A stretch of 15,508 bases of DNA from an uncultured Oscillibacter sp. (lineage in GTDB: Bacteria; Bacillota; Clostridia; Oscillospirales; Oscillospiraceae). Positions 1 to 7,027 of this stretch are shown piece by piece; positions within the stretch are counted from its first letter, which is position 1, and each line of letters opens with the position of its first letter. Made by a program: the position numbers and the translations under genes. The notes below the pieces were generated by a model, which was not told the origin of the DNA, did no database searches, and saw only the letters and a program-made list of their open reading frames with translations. The DNA is taken from positions 1-15,508 of the forward strand of contig CAMMCS010000025.1 of NCBI GenBank assembly GCA_946494635.1, given 5' to 3'.

Positions 1-61
1 GCCGGAGCCGGGCCGCCGCCGTGGCCCCGCCGGCCACGCCGCCCACAATCACAACCTTCAT
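1..61 (-). CDS. FAD/NAD(P)-dependent oxidoreductase, CoA-disulfide reductase type (N-terminus only)
   Basis: Only the first 20 codons are inside the window. They read MKVVIVGGVAGGATAAARLR, the FAD-binding Rossmann start (GxGxxG-like, here GGVAGG) typical of CoA-disulfide reductases and NADH oxidases of the pyridine nucleotide-disulfide oxidoreductase family. The ATG (61 to 59) has a strong ribosome site, GAAAGGTGG, lying over the end of the upstream rhodanese gene, whose stop codon is one base away. The two are therefore an operon. In this family a rhodanese-fold protein is a common partner or C-terminal fusion, used in persulfide, sulfur or CoA redox work. The catalytic Cys and NAD domains lie outside the window, so the exact subclass is not resolved. 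Confidence 0.75.
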   Translation of the reverse strand, partial: MKVVIVGGVAGGATAAARLR

Positions 62-62
62 C

Positions 63-380
63 TCATTGAACCACCTTTCCGCGATAATTGCAGATTCCAC
101 CCAGGTCTGTGACATGGGCGTACCCGGCACGCCGCAGGACGGAGGCCGCCTGGCGGCTCCGGGCGCCGCTGAGGCAGTAGACGAAGAGGGGCGTCTCCGG
201 ATCCGCCGGCAGCTCCGCCCGGCCCAGCGTCCCCAGGGGCACGTTCCGGCTGCCCGGGATGTGGCCGCCGGCGTACTCCTCCTCCGTGCGCACGTCCAGC
301 AGGAGGGCCCCCGGCGTCCGGGCGAACCGCTCCAGCTCCTGCCCCATGTCGGGGCGCTTCATAAAGTCAAACAGTCCCAT
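63..380 (-). CDS. Single-domain rhodanese-like sulfurtransferase
   Basis: The product has 105 residues, the usual size of a stand-alone rhodanese domain. It contains LLLDVRTEEEYAGGHIPGSRNVPLG (the CH2A-like first motif, with D29 and R31, written here from residues 27-50) and the active-site loop CLSGARS with catalytic Cys69, then a TDLGG C-terminal motif. It would carry sulfur as a Cys persulfide in the cytoplasm. The ATG at 380 is chosen because AGAAAGGA lies about 7 nt upstream; longer upstream extensions are low-complexity and lack a ribosome site. The gene ends one base before the flavoprotein start, so the two are co-transcribed and probably work together in persulfide or CoA-disulfide chemistry. 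Confidence 0.9.
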   Translation of the reverse strand: MGLFDFMKRPDMGQELERFARTPGALLLDVRTEEEYAGGHIPGSRNVPLGTLGRAELPADPETPLFVYCLSGARSRQAASVLRRAGYAHVTDLGGICNYRGKVVQ

Positions 381-407
381 GTGCAAATCCTTTCTGATGC
401 TGCCTTT

Positions 408-416
408 ATCATAACA
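408..416 (-). promoter_or_regulatory. Candidate extended -10 promoter for the rhodanese operon
   Basis: Read leftward, TGTTATGAT is an extended -10 element (TGn plus TATGAT). It would place the transcription start about 20 nt before the rhodanese ATG. No good -35 hexamer is visible at 16-18 nt, which is tolerated for extended -10 promoters. Confidence 0.4.
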
Positions 417-521
417 GATGTTTTGCCGCCTGCATAGGGCAATTGCCGAAGATCTGCAAATAGCCGCCCGCCGGCGGTGCCGGCACCCTCTGCCGGGATG
501 GTGATAAGCATACCACATCCG

Positions 522-565
522 GAGGCCCCCCGTCTGTGACAAACGCACATTTCCCGGGGGGCCTC
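522..565. repeat. 11-bp perfect inverted repeat in the divergent intergenic region
   Basis: GAGGCCCCCCG (522-532) and CGGGGGGCCTC (555-565) are perfect inverted arms around a 22-nt loop. No T tract follows on either strand, so it is not a classical terminator. It lies in the 350-base gap 381-730 between divergent genes; apart from it and the two promoters I see no gene or RNA there. Confidence 0.5.
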
Positions 566-600
566 GCCGGCCCCGGGACTGCACCCGGCGGGAAAGGCCC

Positions 601-629
601 TTGCTTTCCCGCCGGACATTCACTATAAT
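601..629 (+). promoter_or_regulatory. Sigma-A-type promoter for the EEP-fold hydrolase gene
   Basis: TTGCTT (601-606) and a consensus TATAAT (624-629) are separated by exactly 17 nt. It sits about 100 nt upstream of the ATG at 731, leaving a leader of roughly 95 nt. Confidence 0.6.
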
Positions 630-730
630 GGAAAAAACGCGGCAGCCCTTCCGGCCCCCGGACAGCAAAGCGCCCGGGGCACGCGGCGGACAGAGCGGGC
701 CGGCGGAACGGATCATGAGGAGGAACCCAT

Positions 731-1777
731 ATGGACGGAATTGCCCTTCAGGAGCGGAATCGCCTGGGCGCGCTGCTGGAAGCCAGCAGCCAGGCGGAGG
801 TGATGGCGAAGATCCCCCAGTTCTCCCAGGCGGAGACGGGGAGCTTCGCCCCGGCGCCGGAGGGGGTGCCGCAGGCACTGGGCGTGCTGATGTTCAACAT
901 GGAGCGGGGCGTCCACCTGGCGGAGATCGCGGATTTTCTCCGGGACTGCCCCGAGATCCAGCCCTTTGACCTGATCCTGGCCAACGAGCTGGATGACGGC
1001 TGCTTCCGCTCCGGCAACAGAAACACCGCCCGGGAGCTGGCGGCCTCCTTCGGCCTGAACTACGCCTGGGGGCTGGAGTTCATCGAGCTGGCGGAGGCGC
1101 GGGACGAGAAGGGGTTCCACGGCAACGCGGTCTTTTCCCGCTGGCCGATCCGGCGGGCGGGGGTCATCCGCCTTCCGGAGCAGTACAACTGGTACTTCGA
1201 CCGGCAGCGGCGGATCGGCGGCCGTCTTGCGGTGTACGCGGAGCTGGACGTGGGGGGGAAGCCCCTGGGGGCAGTCTCCATCCATCTGGAAAACCGGACC
1301 CACGGCGAGGGCCGCAAGGTGCAGATGCGGGCCATCCTGGAGGCGGTGGGCCGGGAGCTGGCCGGCATGCCGGTGATCCTGGGGGGCGACCTGAACACCA
1401 ACACCTTTGACGGCCGGGACAAGGAGGCGATCCAGGCCGTATCCGGCAGCGCGGAGCTGCGCCGCCGCTGCCTGGAGGATGTGTTTGCCTTTGAGCCGCT
1501 GCTGCCCATGTGCGCGGAGGCCGGGTACGAGATCGTCCCCGGAGAGCCCCGGCTGACCCGGCGCAAGCCCATGCCGGACGGCAGCTTCCTGCCGCTGCGG
1601 CTGGACTGGATCCTGCTGCGGGGGCTGTCCGCCGCTGCCAGCCGCACGGTCTCCACCGCGCGGGAGGATTTCACCTACGCCCGCCCGGGGTCTGCCCTGG
1701 CGGCGTTCCAGGGGCAGGAGCTGTCCGACCACAACGCAGTGTGGGCCCTGTGCGGCCCGGCGCCCGCGGAGGGATGA
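731..1777 (+). CDS. Endonuclease/exonuclease/phosphatase (EEP) family hydrolase
   Basis: The protein has 348 residues and no signal peptide, so it is probably cytoplasmic. All the hallmark motifs of the metal-dependent EEP (DNase I/sphingomyelinase-like) fold appear in order: VLMFNMERG (Asn56), LILANELDDG with the metal-ligand Glu86, GFHGNAVFSRWPI (129-140), SIHLENRT with His185, ILGGDLNTNTF with catalytic Asp220 and Asn222, RLDWILLRG (Asp292) and SDHNAVW with Asp333 and His334. The substrate (nucleic acid, phosphoinositide or sugar-phosphate ester) cannot be told from sequence. The ATG at 731 follows ATGAGGAGGAA, a strong ribosome site. It is a single-gene unit with its own promoter and terminator, convergent with the next operon. 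Confidence 0.85.
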   Translation: MDGIALQERNRLGALLEASSQAEVMAKIPQFSQAETGSFAPAPEGVPQALGVLMFNMERGVHLAEIADFLRDCPEIQPFDLILANELDDGCFRSGNRNTARELAASFGLNYAWGLEFIELAEARDEKGFHGNAVFSRWPIRRAGVIRLPEQYNWYFDRQRRIGGRLAVYAELDVGGKPLGAVSIHLENRTHGEGRKVQMRAILEAVGRELAGMPVILGGDLNTNTFDGRDKEAIQAVSGSAELRRRCLEDVFAFEPLLPMCAEAGYEIVPGEPRLTRRKPMPDGSFLPLRLDWILLRGLSAAASRTVSTAREDFTYARPGSALAAFQGQELSDHNAVWALCGPAPAEG

Positions 1778-1801
1778 GGGCGGCATATCTGACGGCGCGG
1801 G

Positions 1802-1832
1802 AAGCGCCCGGGCAAAGAGCCCGGGCGCTTTT
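1802..1832 (+). terminator. Rho-independent terminator after the EEP gene
   Basis: A 12-bp perfect stem (1802-1813 with 1819-1830, AAGCGCCCGGGC) encloses the loop AAAGA and is followed by a short T run. It lies between convergent genes. On the minus strand the tail is only TTCC, so it mainly serves the rightward gene. Confidence 0.85.
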
Positions 1833-1866
1833 GCAGTGCTGGTTTCAGGTCGGCCGCCGGCGCCCC

Positions 1867-2937
1867 TCAGGACAGGGCGGCGATGATCTTCTCCATGGTG
1901 TCGTAGCTGGGCATGGCGGCGGCCTGGGTGATCTCCGATGCCAGGTGGGGGACGCCGAAGCGCTCCGCGCCGTTCTCTGTTCCGGAGACGGCGGTGCGGA
2001 AGCCGTGCCGCTCCCAGGCCAGGCGCTGGACCTCCTCGTCCAGCAGGGCATCGACGCCCGCTTCCCCCGCCTCGTCCAGGGCGATGTAGATGTGGGAGGA
2101 CCAGACGGTGGGGGTGGGATAGATGAGGACGATGTCGTCCCTCAGCTGCTGCCAGTCCTCCGGATGCTCCGCCGCGAATTCCAGCAGCTGGTTTTCATAG
2201 GCGGCGATGATGGGCTTGGCCCCCATGCCGGTCTTGAGAAACTGGTCAAAGAGGTCGGAGGAGGACGCCTCCATGTACCCCAGCCGCTCAAAAATCGCCT
2301 GGAGCCGGGGCAGAACCGCCTCCACGGAAGCCTCGTCCGCCACGCCGCCGCAGAGCACGTTGGCCAGCAGGCCGGCGAACATATTGCCGGAATTGGAGCG
2401 CACCGGATCCGTGGTGCTGACCGCCACAGTGCCGTACAGCTCCGGCAGGCCCAGGTCTGCCCAGGTGGTGCCCGCCTCGATCTCAGCCACCAGCCCCGCC
2501 ATGTCCATGTACCGGCAGCCGTCCCGCTCCGTCACAAGGCCCCGGGTCTGAAGCGCCTCCAGAATGGGCTGGTGGGTGTAGAGGACGATGGGGGTGTTGA
2601 AGATGATCTCACTCTTTGCCGGCGGGCCGTAGAGCTGCTGGTAATACTCCAGGGCGGTCTGGCTGGAGGGGAAGAGAAAGTCCCGGCCCGTCTGGTCCGC
2701 CGTCACCATGTCCAGGGAGCCGGCTCTGGCGTAATCCAGGGTCAGGCCATAGCGCGCTTCCAGGATGTCCTGGACCTCCGGATCCTCCAGCAGGCCGATT
2801 TTCTCGCCGCCGACATACCCCCGGAGGGAGACGGCGGCTGCCGGCGCCTCCCCGCCGCCCAGGAAGAGGTAGGCGGCGCCGGCCCCGATCACCAGCAGCA
2901 GGATCAGAAGGCCGATCAGTCTTGGCTTGTTTCCCAT
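1867..2937 (-). CDS. Membrane-anchored extracellular substrate-binding-like protein
   Basis: The product has 356 residues. Residues 8-26 form one N-terminal hydrophobic segment without a lipobox Cys, so it is probably a signal anchor with the rest outside the cell. The remainder looks like a periplasmic binding protein fold: RAGSLDMV (71-78) and DPVRSNSGNMF (177-187) match the equivalent GSLDIM and TQSNSGCSAY motifs of the VWA protein two genes upstream, so the two share a homologous domain. There is no ABC permease nearby, so classical transport is doubtful. The ATG at 2937 lies inside the end of the XpaC-like gene (22-nt overlap) with GGAGGGAT as ribosome site, showing translational coupling. 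The ligand is unknown. Confidence 0.7.
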   Translation of the reverse strand: MGNKPRLIGLLILLLVIGAGAAYLFLGGGEAPAAAVSLRGYVGGEKIGLLEDPEVQDILEARYGLTLDYARAGSLDMVTADQTGRDFLFPSSQTALEYYQQLYGPPAKSEIIFNTPIVLYTHQPILEALQTRGLVTERDGCRYMDMAGLVAEIEAGTTWADLGLPELYGTVAVSTTDPVRSNSGNMFAGLLANVLCGGVADEASVEAVLPRLQAIFERLGYMEASSSDLFDQFLKTGMGAKPIIAAYENQLLEFAAEHPEDWQQLRDDIVLIYPTPTVWSSHIYIALDEAGEAGVDALLDEEVQRLAWERHGFRTAVSGTENGAERFGVPHLASEITQAAAMPSYDTMEKIIAALS

Positions 2938-3548
2938 GTGAATCCCTCCGTCTGCAGCAGGCCCTCCATGACCTTCAGATCCGCCTCCGCGTCGAATCGC
3001 TCGTCGGCCATGAGCTGGGTCAGCTGCCGGTCAAAGCCCTCCTTCAGCTTGGGCAGGGTAGAGCGCACCTTCCGCTGGAATTCCAGCACCTCCGGCGTCC
3101 GCAGGCCGGCCTCCTGATAGGCCACATATTGAATCAAAATCCGTCCCACGGTGTCCAGATAGTAGGTGAGGAACCGGTGGGCGGCGGGGATTTTCTCCGG
3201 CTGGCGGCGCAGGTACTCACAGATGCGCCCGCCGGTGTCCGCCAGCGCCGCGGCCTCGTCATGGGTTTTTACGTCCGCGATTTTCCCGGCGGACAGCCGG
3301 ACCTGCTTCAGGTCCCGGGCAGCCTCCTCCATGATGGCGGCCAGCTCCTCCCCGTCAGGCAGGCCGGCAAAGAGCCGGGCAGTCCGGTCCATACGGGGCG
3401 TGAGCACCAGAGACAGCCCCGCGTAGACGCCGATGGACAGCGCCGCGCTGAGCAGCAGATGCCAGCCAAGGCCAAAGGCCAGGATAAAAAACACCAGGCA
3501 GGCCGCCCCCAGGGCGGCGGCTGTCCGCAGGATGGTTTGTCTCTTCAT
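2916..3548 (-). CDS. XpaC-like protein (5-bromo-4-chloroindolyl phosphate hydrolysis family)
   Basis: The product has 210 residues. Two adjacent hydrophobic helices near the N-terminus (about 7-27 and 29-49) are followed by a charged, alpha-helical cytoplasmic region (54-205). The layout, the size and the position beside a VWA/substrate-binding protein fit the XpaC family, known from Bacillus xpaC, which neighbours a TelA-type gene. The molecular role of the family is unclear; it is thought to act at the envelope with TelA and VWA partners. The start codon overlaps the upstream VWA gene stop (TGATG), with AAAGGGG before it. The family assignment rests on architecture and context rather than a diagnostic active site. 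Confidence 0.6.
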   Translation of the reverse strand: MKRQTILRTAAALGAACLVFFILAFGLGWHLLLSAALSIGVYAGLSLVLTPRMDRTARLFAGLPDGEELAAIMEEAARDLKQVRLSAGKIADVKTHDEAAALADTGGRICEYLRRQPEKIPAAHRFLTYYLDTVGRILIQYVAYQEAGLRTPEVLEFQRKVRSTLPKLKEGFDRQLTQLMADERFDAEADLKVMEGLLQTEGFTWETSQD

Positions 3549-5173
3549 CAGTTATACCCCTTTACGCTGCGGAATGCGCCGATCAGATCCTCCCGGCCGT
3601 CAAAGACGCGGGCGTGGGTCAGCTCCGCAAGGGTCTCCAGCTGGGTGGGATCCGCGTCGCCGAACATGATGGAAAACACGGGGATGTCCGCCCCAAGGGC
3701 CTCATAGGCGGCCTGGAAATCCGAAAGGGAGCCGTCGGACACGCCGTCCGTCAGCAGGATGATGGCCGGGGTGTACTGGGCGAGGTCATAGGCCGCCAGT
3801 TGCCGCAGGCCCTCCTGGGCGGCGGCGTAGATATCGGTGCCGCCGATGGCCTCCTCCGCCTCTGCCCGGGTGTATAGGGCCTCCAGCTCCGCGCCGCTGC
3901 CCTGGGCGGTGTAGACAGCACGGGGCGCGCCGGAGAAGGGGATCAGGAGGTTGACCTCATTTTCCGAGGCCTGGAGCAGGTTGGCGGCCGCGTTCTCCTG
4001 GATCAGGATTTGGCCCATGGCCTCCACCATCTGGCTGCGGCCCTCCCCCAGCATGCTGCCGGAGTAGTCCAGGCAGTAGACGGTGAGGGACGGCTTGCGG
4101 AACTCCGTCTGGTACAGGTCCAGGCACTCCATCAGCACGTCAGTGGAGGGCATCCGGATCGGGGAGAGCACCCGCTGGGGCTGGATCCCCCAGTCGGCGC
4201 GAAAGACGTCCTCATTCTCCGGCGAGACCCCCTCATAGCCCGTGCGCCGCCCGGTCCGCTGGATCTCGTTCTGCACCGGGTCGGACAGCAGATAGGACTG
4301 GAGGGCCAGGAAGGCCTCCTCCTTCTCCGGATCCCCGCCGTCCACATACCCCAGCGGGGAGTCCGCCAGGGAGAGGCCGTCGTAGGGATAGACGGCGTAC
4401 AGCGTCTCCTGCCCCTGTGCCTCCAGCTCCTGGTTGGCGCTGATGATCAGGCACTCGTAGTTCACCATGGCGTCGTATCCGCCGGTGAGAAACAGGTCCT
4501 TCAGCCAGTCGGAGCTGCCGGAGGACCGGTCCACCCCGGAGAGCAGGGCCGTGATCTGACCGGCCAGGGCCGGGTCCTGCAGGTCCTCCGACGTGATCAC
4601 GTCCGGATTGCCCAGCAGGGCGTAGAGGAAGCCGATATAGGCGCTGCACCCGGAGTTGGACTGGGTGGCGGAGGTCATGCAGAACCTCAGCTCCCCCGCC
4701 CGGATGGCGGAGAGCAGGTCGGAAACGGACACCTCACGGCCCACAAAGCCCAGCTCCTCCGCCAGGCTCTGCCGGATGCCGAAGACAACAGGGGTGACGG
4801 AGATGGACGCTGCGTGCTTCACCCGGTAGCGGGTGTCCCCGGCGGTGAGCCACAGGCTGCTGGCGGGCCATACCGCGTCGTAATCCACCGTCTCCCCCTG
4901 CAGGGCCCGCATGATGTCCAGGGAGCCCTGGTAGGTCATCTCGATCCGGACGCCGGTCTCCCGGGAGAAGGTGTTCAGGATGTCCTCCAGCTCCCGGTTC
5001 TCGGAGCCGGAGAGGATCCGCAGCGTGGCGTCGCCCCGGTAGTCCAGGGGCTCCGCCGCCTCCTGGGCGGCCGGCGGCGGGCTTTCGCCGGCCGGGGGCG
5101 ATGAGCCGGTGCCGCAGGCCGTCATAAGCAGTGCGAGGACCAGTCCGAAAACAGCCCGCAGGGCTCGCTTCAT
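3548..5173 (-). CDS. Lipoprotein with substrate-binding domain fused to a C-terminal VWA domain
   Basis: The product has 541 residues. A signal peptide ends in the lipobox MTAC, with lipidated Cys20. Residues 48-330 form a type-2 binding-protein-like domain (LRILSGSENRELEDIL, GSLDIMRAL, SATQSNSGCSAYIGFLYALL). Residues 361-540 are a von Willebrand A domain with a complete MIDAS: D369-x-S371-x-S373 in LDYSGSM, T446 in GGTDIY and D476 in LLTDG. It is displayed outside the membrane and probably binds a ligand and metal-dependent protein partners. The start at 5173 is chosen because it gives a clean signal peptide and has GGAAAGGA upstream (about 11 nt); the frame stays open further upstream but has no such signals. 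It is the first gene of the operon with XpaC and the second binding protein. Confidence 0.85.
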   Translation of the reverse strand: MKRALRAVFGLVLALLMTACGTGSSPPAGESPPPAAQEAAEPLDYRGDATLRILSGSENRELEDILNTFSRETGVRIEMTYQGSLDIMRALQGETVDYDAVWPASSLWLTAGDTRYRVKHAASISVTPVVFGIRQSLAEELGFVGREVSVSDLLSAIRAGELRFCMTSATQSNSGCSAYIGFLYALLGNPDVITSEDLQDPALAGQITALLSGVDRSSGSSDWLKDLFLTGGYDAMVNYECLIISANQELEAQGQETLYAVYPYDGLSLADSPLGYVDGGDPEKEEAFLALQSYLLSDPVQNEIQRTGRRTGYEGVSPENEDVFRADWGIQPQRVLSPIRMPSTDVLMECLDLYQTEFRKPSLTVYCLDYSGSMLGEGRSQMVEAMGQILIQENAAANLLQASENEVNLLIPFSGAPRAVYTAQGSGAELEALYTRAEAEEAIGGTDIYAAAQEGLRQLAAYDLAQYTPAIILLTDGVSDGSLSDFQAAYEALGADIPVFSIMFGDADPTQLETLAELTHARVFDGREDLIGAFRSVKGYN

Positions 5174-5261
5174 AGGGGAACACGTCCTTTCCGGGGAGCC
5201 AAATTTCTGCGCCCCCGCCGGGGGGCGCTCCCACATCATTTGCCTAAAATGATTCAAAATT

Positions 5262-5270
5262 ATCATAGCA
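5262..5270 (-). promoter_or_regulatory. Candidate extended -10 promoter for the VWA-XpaC operon
   Basis: Read leftward, TGCTATGAT is an extended -10 element about 90 nt upstream of the lipoprotein ATG, followed by an AT-rich leader. No convincing -35 hexamer is seen. Confidence 0.45.
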
Positions 5271-5412
5271 CAGGACCGGAAACCCATCATCAGGCATGGG
5301 TAAAGAGTTGGTAAAATCCGTGTAAGGGCACTCTGCGGCGGGGCCGCGGGCGGAGCGGGGGAAGGGTGAAGCGCCGCCGCCCCCTCGGGAAAGCCCACCT
5401 TGGGGCCGCCGC

Positions 5413-5461
5413 GGTTCCGGGAGCCGCCCGCCATGAGCGCCGGCAGGCTGCTGCCGGAACC
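5413..5461. repeat. Nested GC-rich inverted repeats in the gap upstream of the VWA operon
   Basis: GGTTCCGG (5413-5420) pairs with CCGGAACC (5454-5461), and within it CCGGCAG (5440-5446) pairs with CTGCCGG (5451-5457). No T tract and no gene are visible. Otherwise 5271-5650 holds nothing I can assign. Confidence 0.35.
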
Positions 5462-5652
5462 AGCGGAGAGATGCCGGAGGGCCTGGAGGGAATGACCCCG
5501 CGCCGCGGCCGGGACATGGATACCGAGGGCACCTGTGGCCATGTAATGGCCGGTGACCTGCGGAAAGCCGCAGATTACACGGGGCAGGCCATCAATTCTA
5601 ACCTTTGCAGAAAATAAGAGTGTGTACGTTCGTGTGTATCAAAGGAGCGAGA

Positions 5653-5684
5653 AACCCCCTGGAACCTTACGGTCCCAGGGGGTT
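5653..5684. terminator. Hairpin, possible terminator or palindromic element
   Basis: AACCCCCTGG pairs with CCAGGGGGTT, extended by ACC/GGT across a single A-C mismatch, with loop TTAC. On the minus strand it is followed by TTTCTC, a weak T run; on the plus strand there is none. It lies in the stretch downstream of the truncated tRNA. Confidence 0.4.
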
Positions 5685-5767
5685 CAGATGCCTTGTGCTG
5701 GCGAAAAAGACGCAGACGCCGGCCAGGGCCCCGCAAGGCGGGGGCGGCGCGTTTGCGCCGTACAAGC

Positions 5768-5920
5768 GTTTCGCCGCAGGCGAAACCTTGGCGGACTGCG
5801 CCCGCAGGCGCGTTTCTGAGCGCAACCGCCGCAGCGCGGCGGCACTTGGCGCGGAGATGGCGGAATTCACTTCCGCCGAGCATTGGAATCACCGGAGGGT
5901 GGAGCGGGCCATTGGCCCGC
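5768..5920. repeat. Cluster of short GC-rich hairpins downstream of the tRNA remnant
   Basis: In about 150 bases there are several consecutive small palindromes: GTTTCGCC/GGCGAAAC (5768-5786), GCGCC/GGCGC (5798-5811), CCGCCG/CGGCGG near 5826-5842, GGCGGAA/TTCCGCC near 5860-5878, and GCGGGCC/GGCCCGC (5904-5920). Open frames across it look like side effects of composition. It could be a REP-like intergenic repeat or a structured transcript tail. Confidence 0.4.
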
Positions 5921-5927
5921 AAAACCC

Positions 5928-5966
5928 AAAGAGAAAGACATGACCTACGGTCATGTCTTTCTCTTT
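5928..5966 (-). terminator. Terminator of the tRNA-Val gene
   Basis: An 18-bp perfect stem (5928-5945 with 5949-5966) has a three-base loop. Read leftward it begins at the CCA end of the tRNA remnant and is followed by GGGTTTTGC. Its position fits the original tRNA transcript terminator. Confidence 0.7.
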
Positions 5967-6011
5967 GGTGGAGACTACTGGACTCGAACCAGTGGCCTCA
6001 TGCGTGTGAAG
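5966..6011 (-). pseudogene. 3' half of tRNA-Val(CAC): probable attachment-site remnant
   Basis: Read leftward from 6010: the anticodon loop TTCACAC (anticodon CAC, Val), the 3' strand of the anticodon stem GCATG, the variable loop AGGCC, the T arm ACTGG-TTCGAGT-CCAGT, the acceptor 3' strand AGTCTCC, discriminator A and an encoded CCA. The 5' partner of the anticodon stem should be CATGC but the sequence reads GGATC, and no D arm or 5' acceptor strand (GGAGACT) exists upstream. The tRNA is thus cut in the anticodon arm, where tyrosine recombinases of integrative elements commonly recombine. The native 3' flank lies to the left, so the inserted DNA is to the right. Confidence 0.8.
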
Positions 6012-6124
6012 ATCCGTATGGACATCAAATGCCTGCTATTAGGCGCTTTCCAGTACTTTTGGCTCCATTTTTTCAGAACAGGCAAGAGGTCATGGTCCAC
6101 TGTGTCCACCCGCTACTATCCGGA

Positions 6125-6145
6125 TATTGGTCAGCGTATTGGTCA
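6125..6145. repeat. Direct repeats TATTGGTCA, 12-bp period, possible integrase arm sites
   Basis: TATTGGTCA occurs at 6125-6133 and 6137-6145, about 115-135 bp inside the tRNA scar. Close direct repeats at this distance from the core are typical of integrase arm-type sites. A related ATTGGTC/GACCAAT pair occurs at 14899-14951. Confidence 0.3.
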
Positions 6146-6147
6146 AA

Positions 6148-6186
6148 TCACCGACTCCGCTCATTGAGCGGAGCCGGTGACTCTTT
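6148..6186 (+). terminator. Hairpin with weak T tail inside the element border
   Basis: TCACCG-A-CTCCGCTC and GAGCGGAG-C-CGGTGA form a 14-bp stem with one mismatch and loop ATT (6148-6180), followed by CTCTTT. From 6187 to 6600 the sequence is AT-rich and I see no gene; a weak promoter candidate for the next gene is TTGATA (6477-6482) with GACACT 17 nt later. Confidence 0.4.
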
Positions 6187-6600
6187 CCGTAAGTGGTGGC
6201 CTTGTTTCCGTGATGGTAGCTTGTAATCGAGAAAATGTCAAGTGTTGTTTGCAGGCCAGACAATTTGTCCTGCGCTGCCCCTACTGCACCAAGTGGTGGG
6301 GAAATATATCAACTAGACGGATTATAACAAAGTTTGCCTAGTGCAATGGATTTGGAGATCATCTCTTCCCTCTGGCGCAATTTTGCTTCTTGCGGTAGAA
6401 TAAAAAATAACAGTGCAAAAAGCAAAGGCATAAAGAACCTTCCGCTATTCGCAAAACCTATTTTGCTTGAACTTCATTGATATCGGATATTGCTTTTTGG
6501 ACACTGATCATCCGAGTCAGAATAGGAATCAGACAATTCTGTCTCTTCAGCCTGATCGGCTGGGACAGGCTTGCGGCAATGATGGAGAGGAGAGGGGCAT

Positions 6601-7026
6601 ATGCCTGAAACCACAAGTAAATTGTTCCATAGGCTGCGCGGCCGAGAGAGCGGCAAGGCCTTTTTAAGCCAGGAGCGGACGGATCCCACCTGCGCGCAGG
6701 TCCTTCAGGAGCTGTTGGAGCAGGCGGGAGTGTCGGCTCCAGAGTGGATTGCCGCTGCCGACATCAGCAAGTCCTACGCATACCAAGTTCTGCGCGGTGA
6801 GCGGATCCCGGGCCGGGACATCCTGCTCCGCACGGCGCTGTCTCTATCTCTGAGTCTAAAAGAGACCCAACGGTTGCTGATGGTAGGAGGTTGTGGGGCG
6901 CTCTACCCGAAAATACGCCGGGACGCGGCGGTGATTTTTGCCCTGAACCAGCATATGACCCTACTGGAAACAGAGGATCTGCTTGCCTCCCTGCCCGAGC
7001 GAAGCCTCTATGCCAGGGAGAGTTGA
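6601..7026 (+). CDS. Small HTH (XRE-like) protein paired with the receptor kinase
   Basis: The product has 141 residues. Residues 32-95 look like a five-helix Cro/C1-type DNA-binding fold: LQELLEQAGVS, then WIAAADISKSYAYQVLRGER as the putative helix-turn-helix (49-68), then RDILLRTALSLSLSLKETQRLL. A C-terminal helical part (98-141) has no recognised motif. It is cytoplasmic and either regulates the cassette or adapts kinase signals to DNA; which one is unknown. The ATG at 6601 follows GGAGAGGAGAGGGG. The stop is one base before the kinase ATG, so the two are translationally coupled and likely partners. An alternative is a non-DNA-binding adaptor with an HTH-like fold, since the recognition helix is only weakly canonical. 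Confidence 0.7.
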   Translation: MPETTSKLFHRLRGRESGKAFLSQERTDPTCAQVLQELLEQAGVSAPEWIAAADISKSYAYQVLRGERIPGRDILLRTALSLSLSLKETQRLLMVGGCGALYPKIRRDAAVIFALNQHMTLLETEDLLASLPERSLYARES

Positions 7027-7027
7027 T

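Noticed and set aside
713..1786. Long open frame on the minus strand opposite the EEP gene
   Set aside because: It is the antisense shadow of a gene with complete catalytic motifs; the antisense product is Arg/Pro/Gln-rich without a recognisable fold or ribosome site.
4010..5104. Long plus-strand frame opposite the VWA lipoprotein
   Set aside because: The product is low-complexity (His/Gly/Val/Leu) and the minus strand has a full MIDAS and lipobox; GC-rich codon bias explains the open antisense frame.
5966..6045. A complete tRNA gene
   Set aside because: The anticodon stem 5' strand, D arm and 5' acceptor strand cannot be found at the right distance; only the 3' half is present.
6012..6180. 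Remnant of an integrase C-terminus on the minus strand
   Set aside because: All three frames are interrupted by stops within about 25-35 codons and none shows the HxxR or catalytic Tyr motifs.
5605..6226. Plus-strand frames across the tRNA remnant
   Set aside because: They translate hairpins and tRNA sequence (for example the antisense of the T arm) and have no ribosome site.
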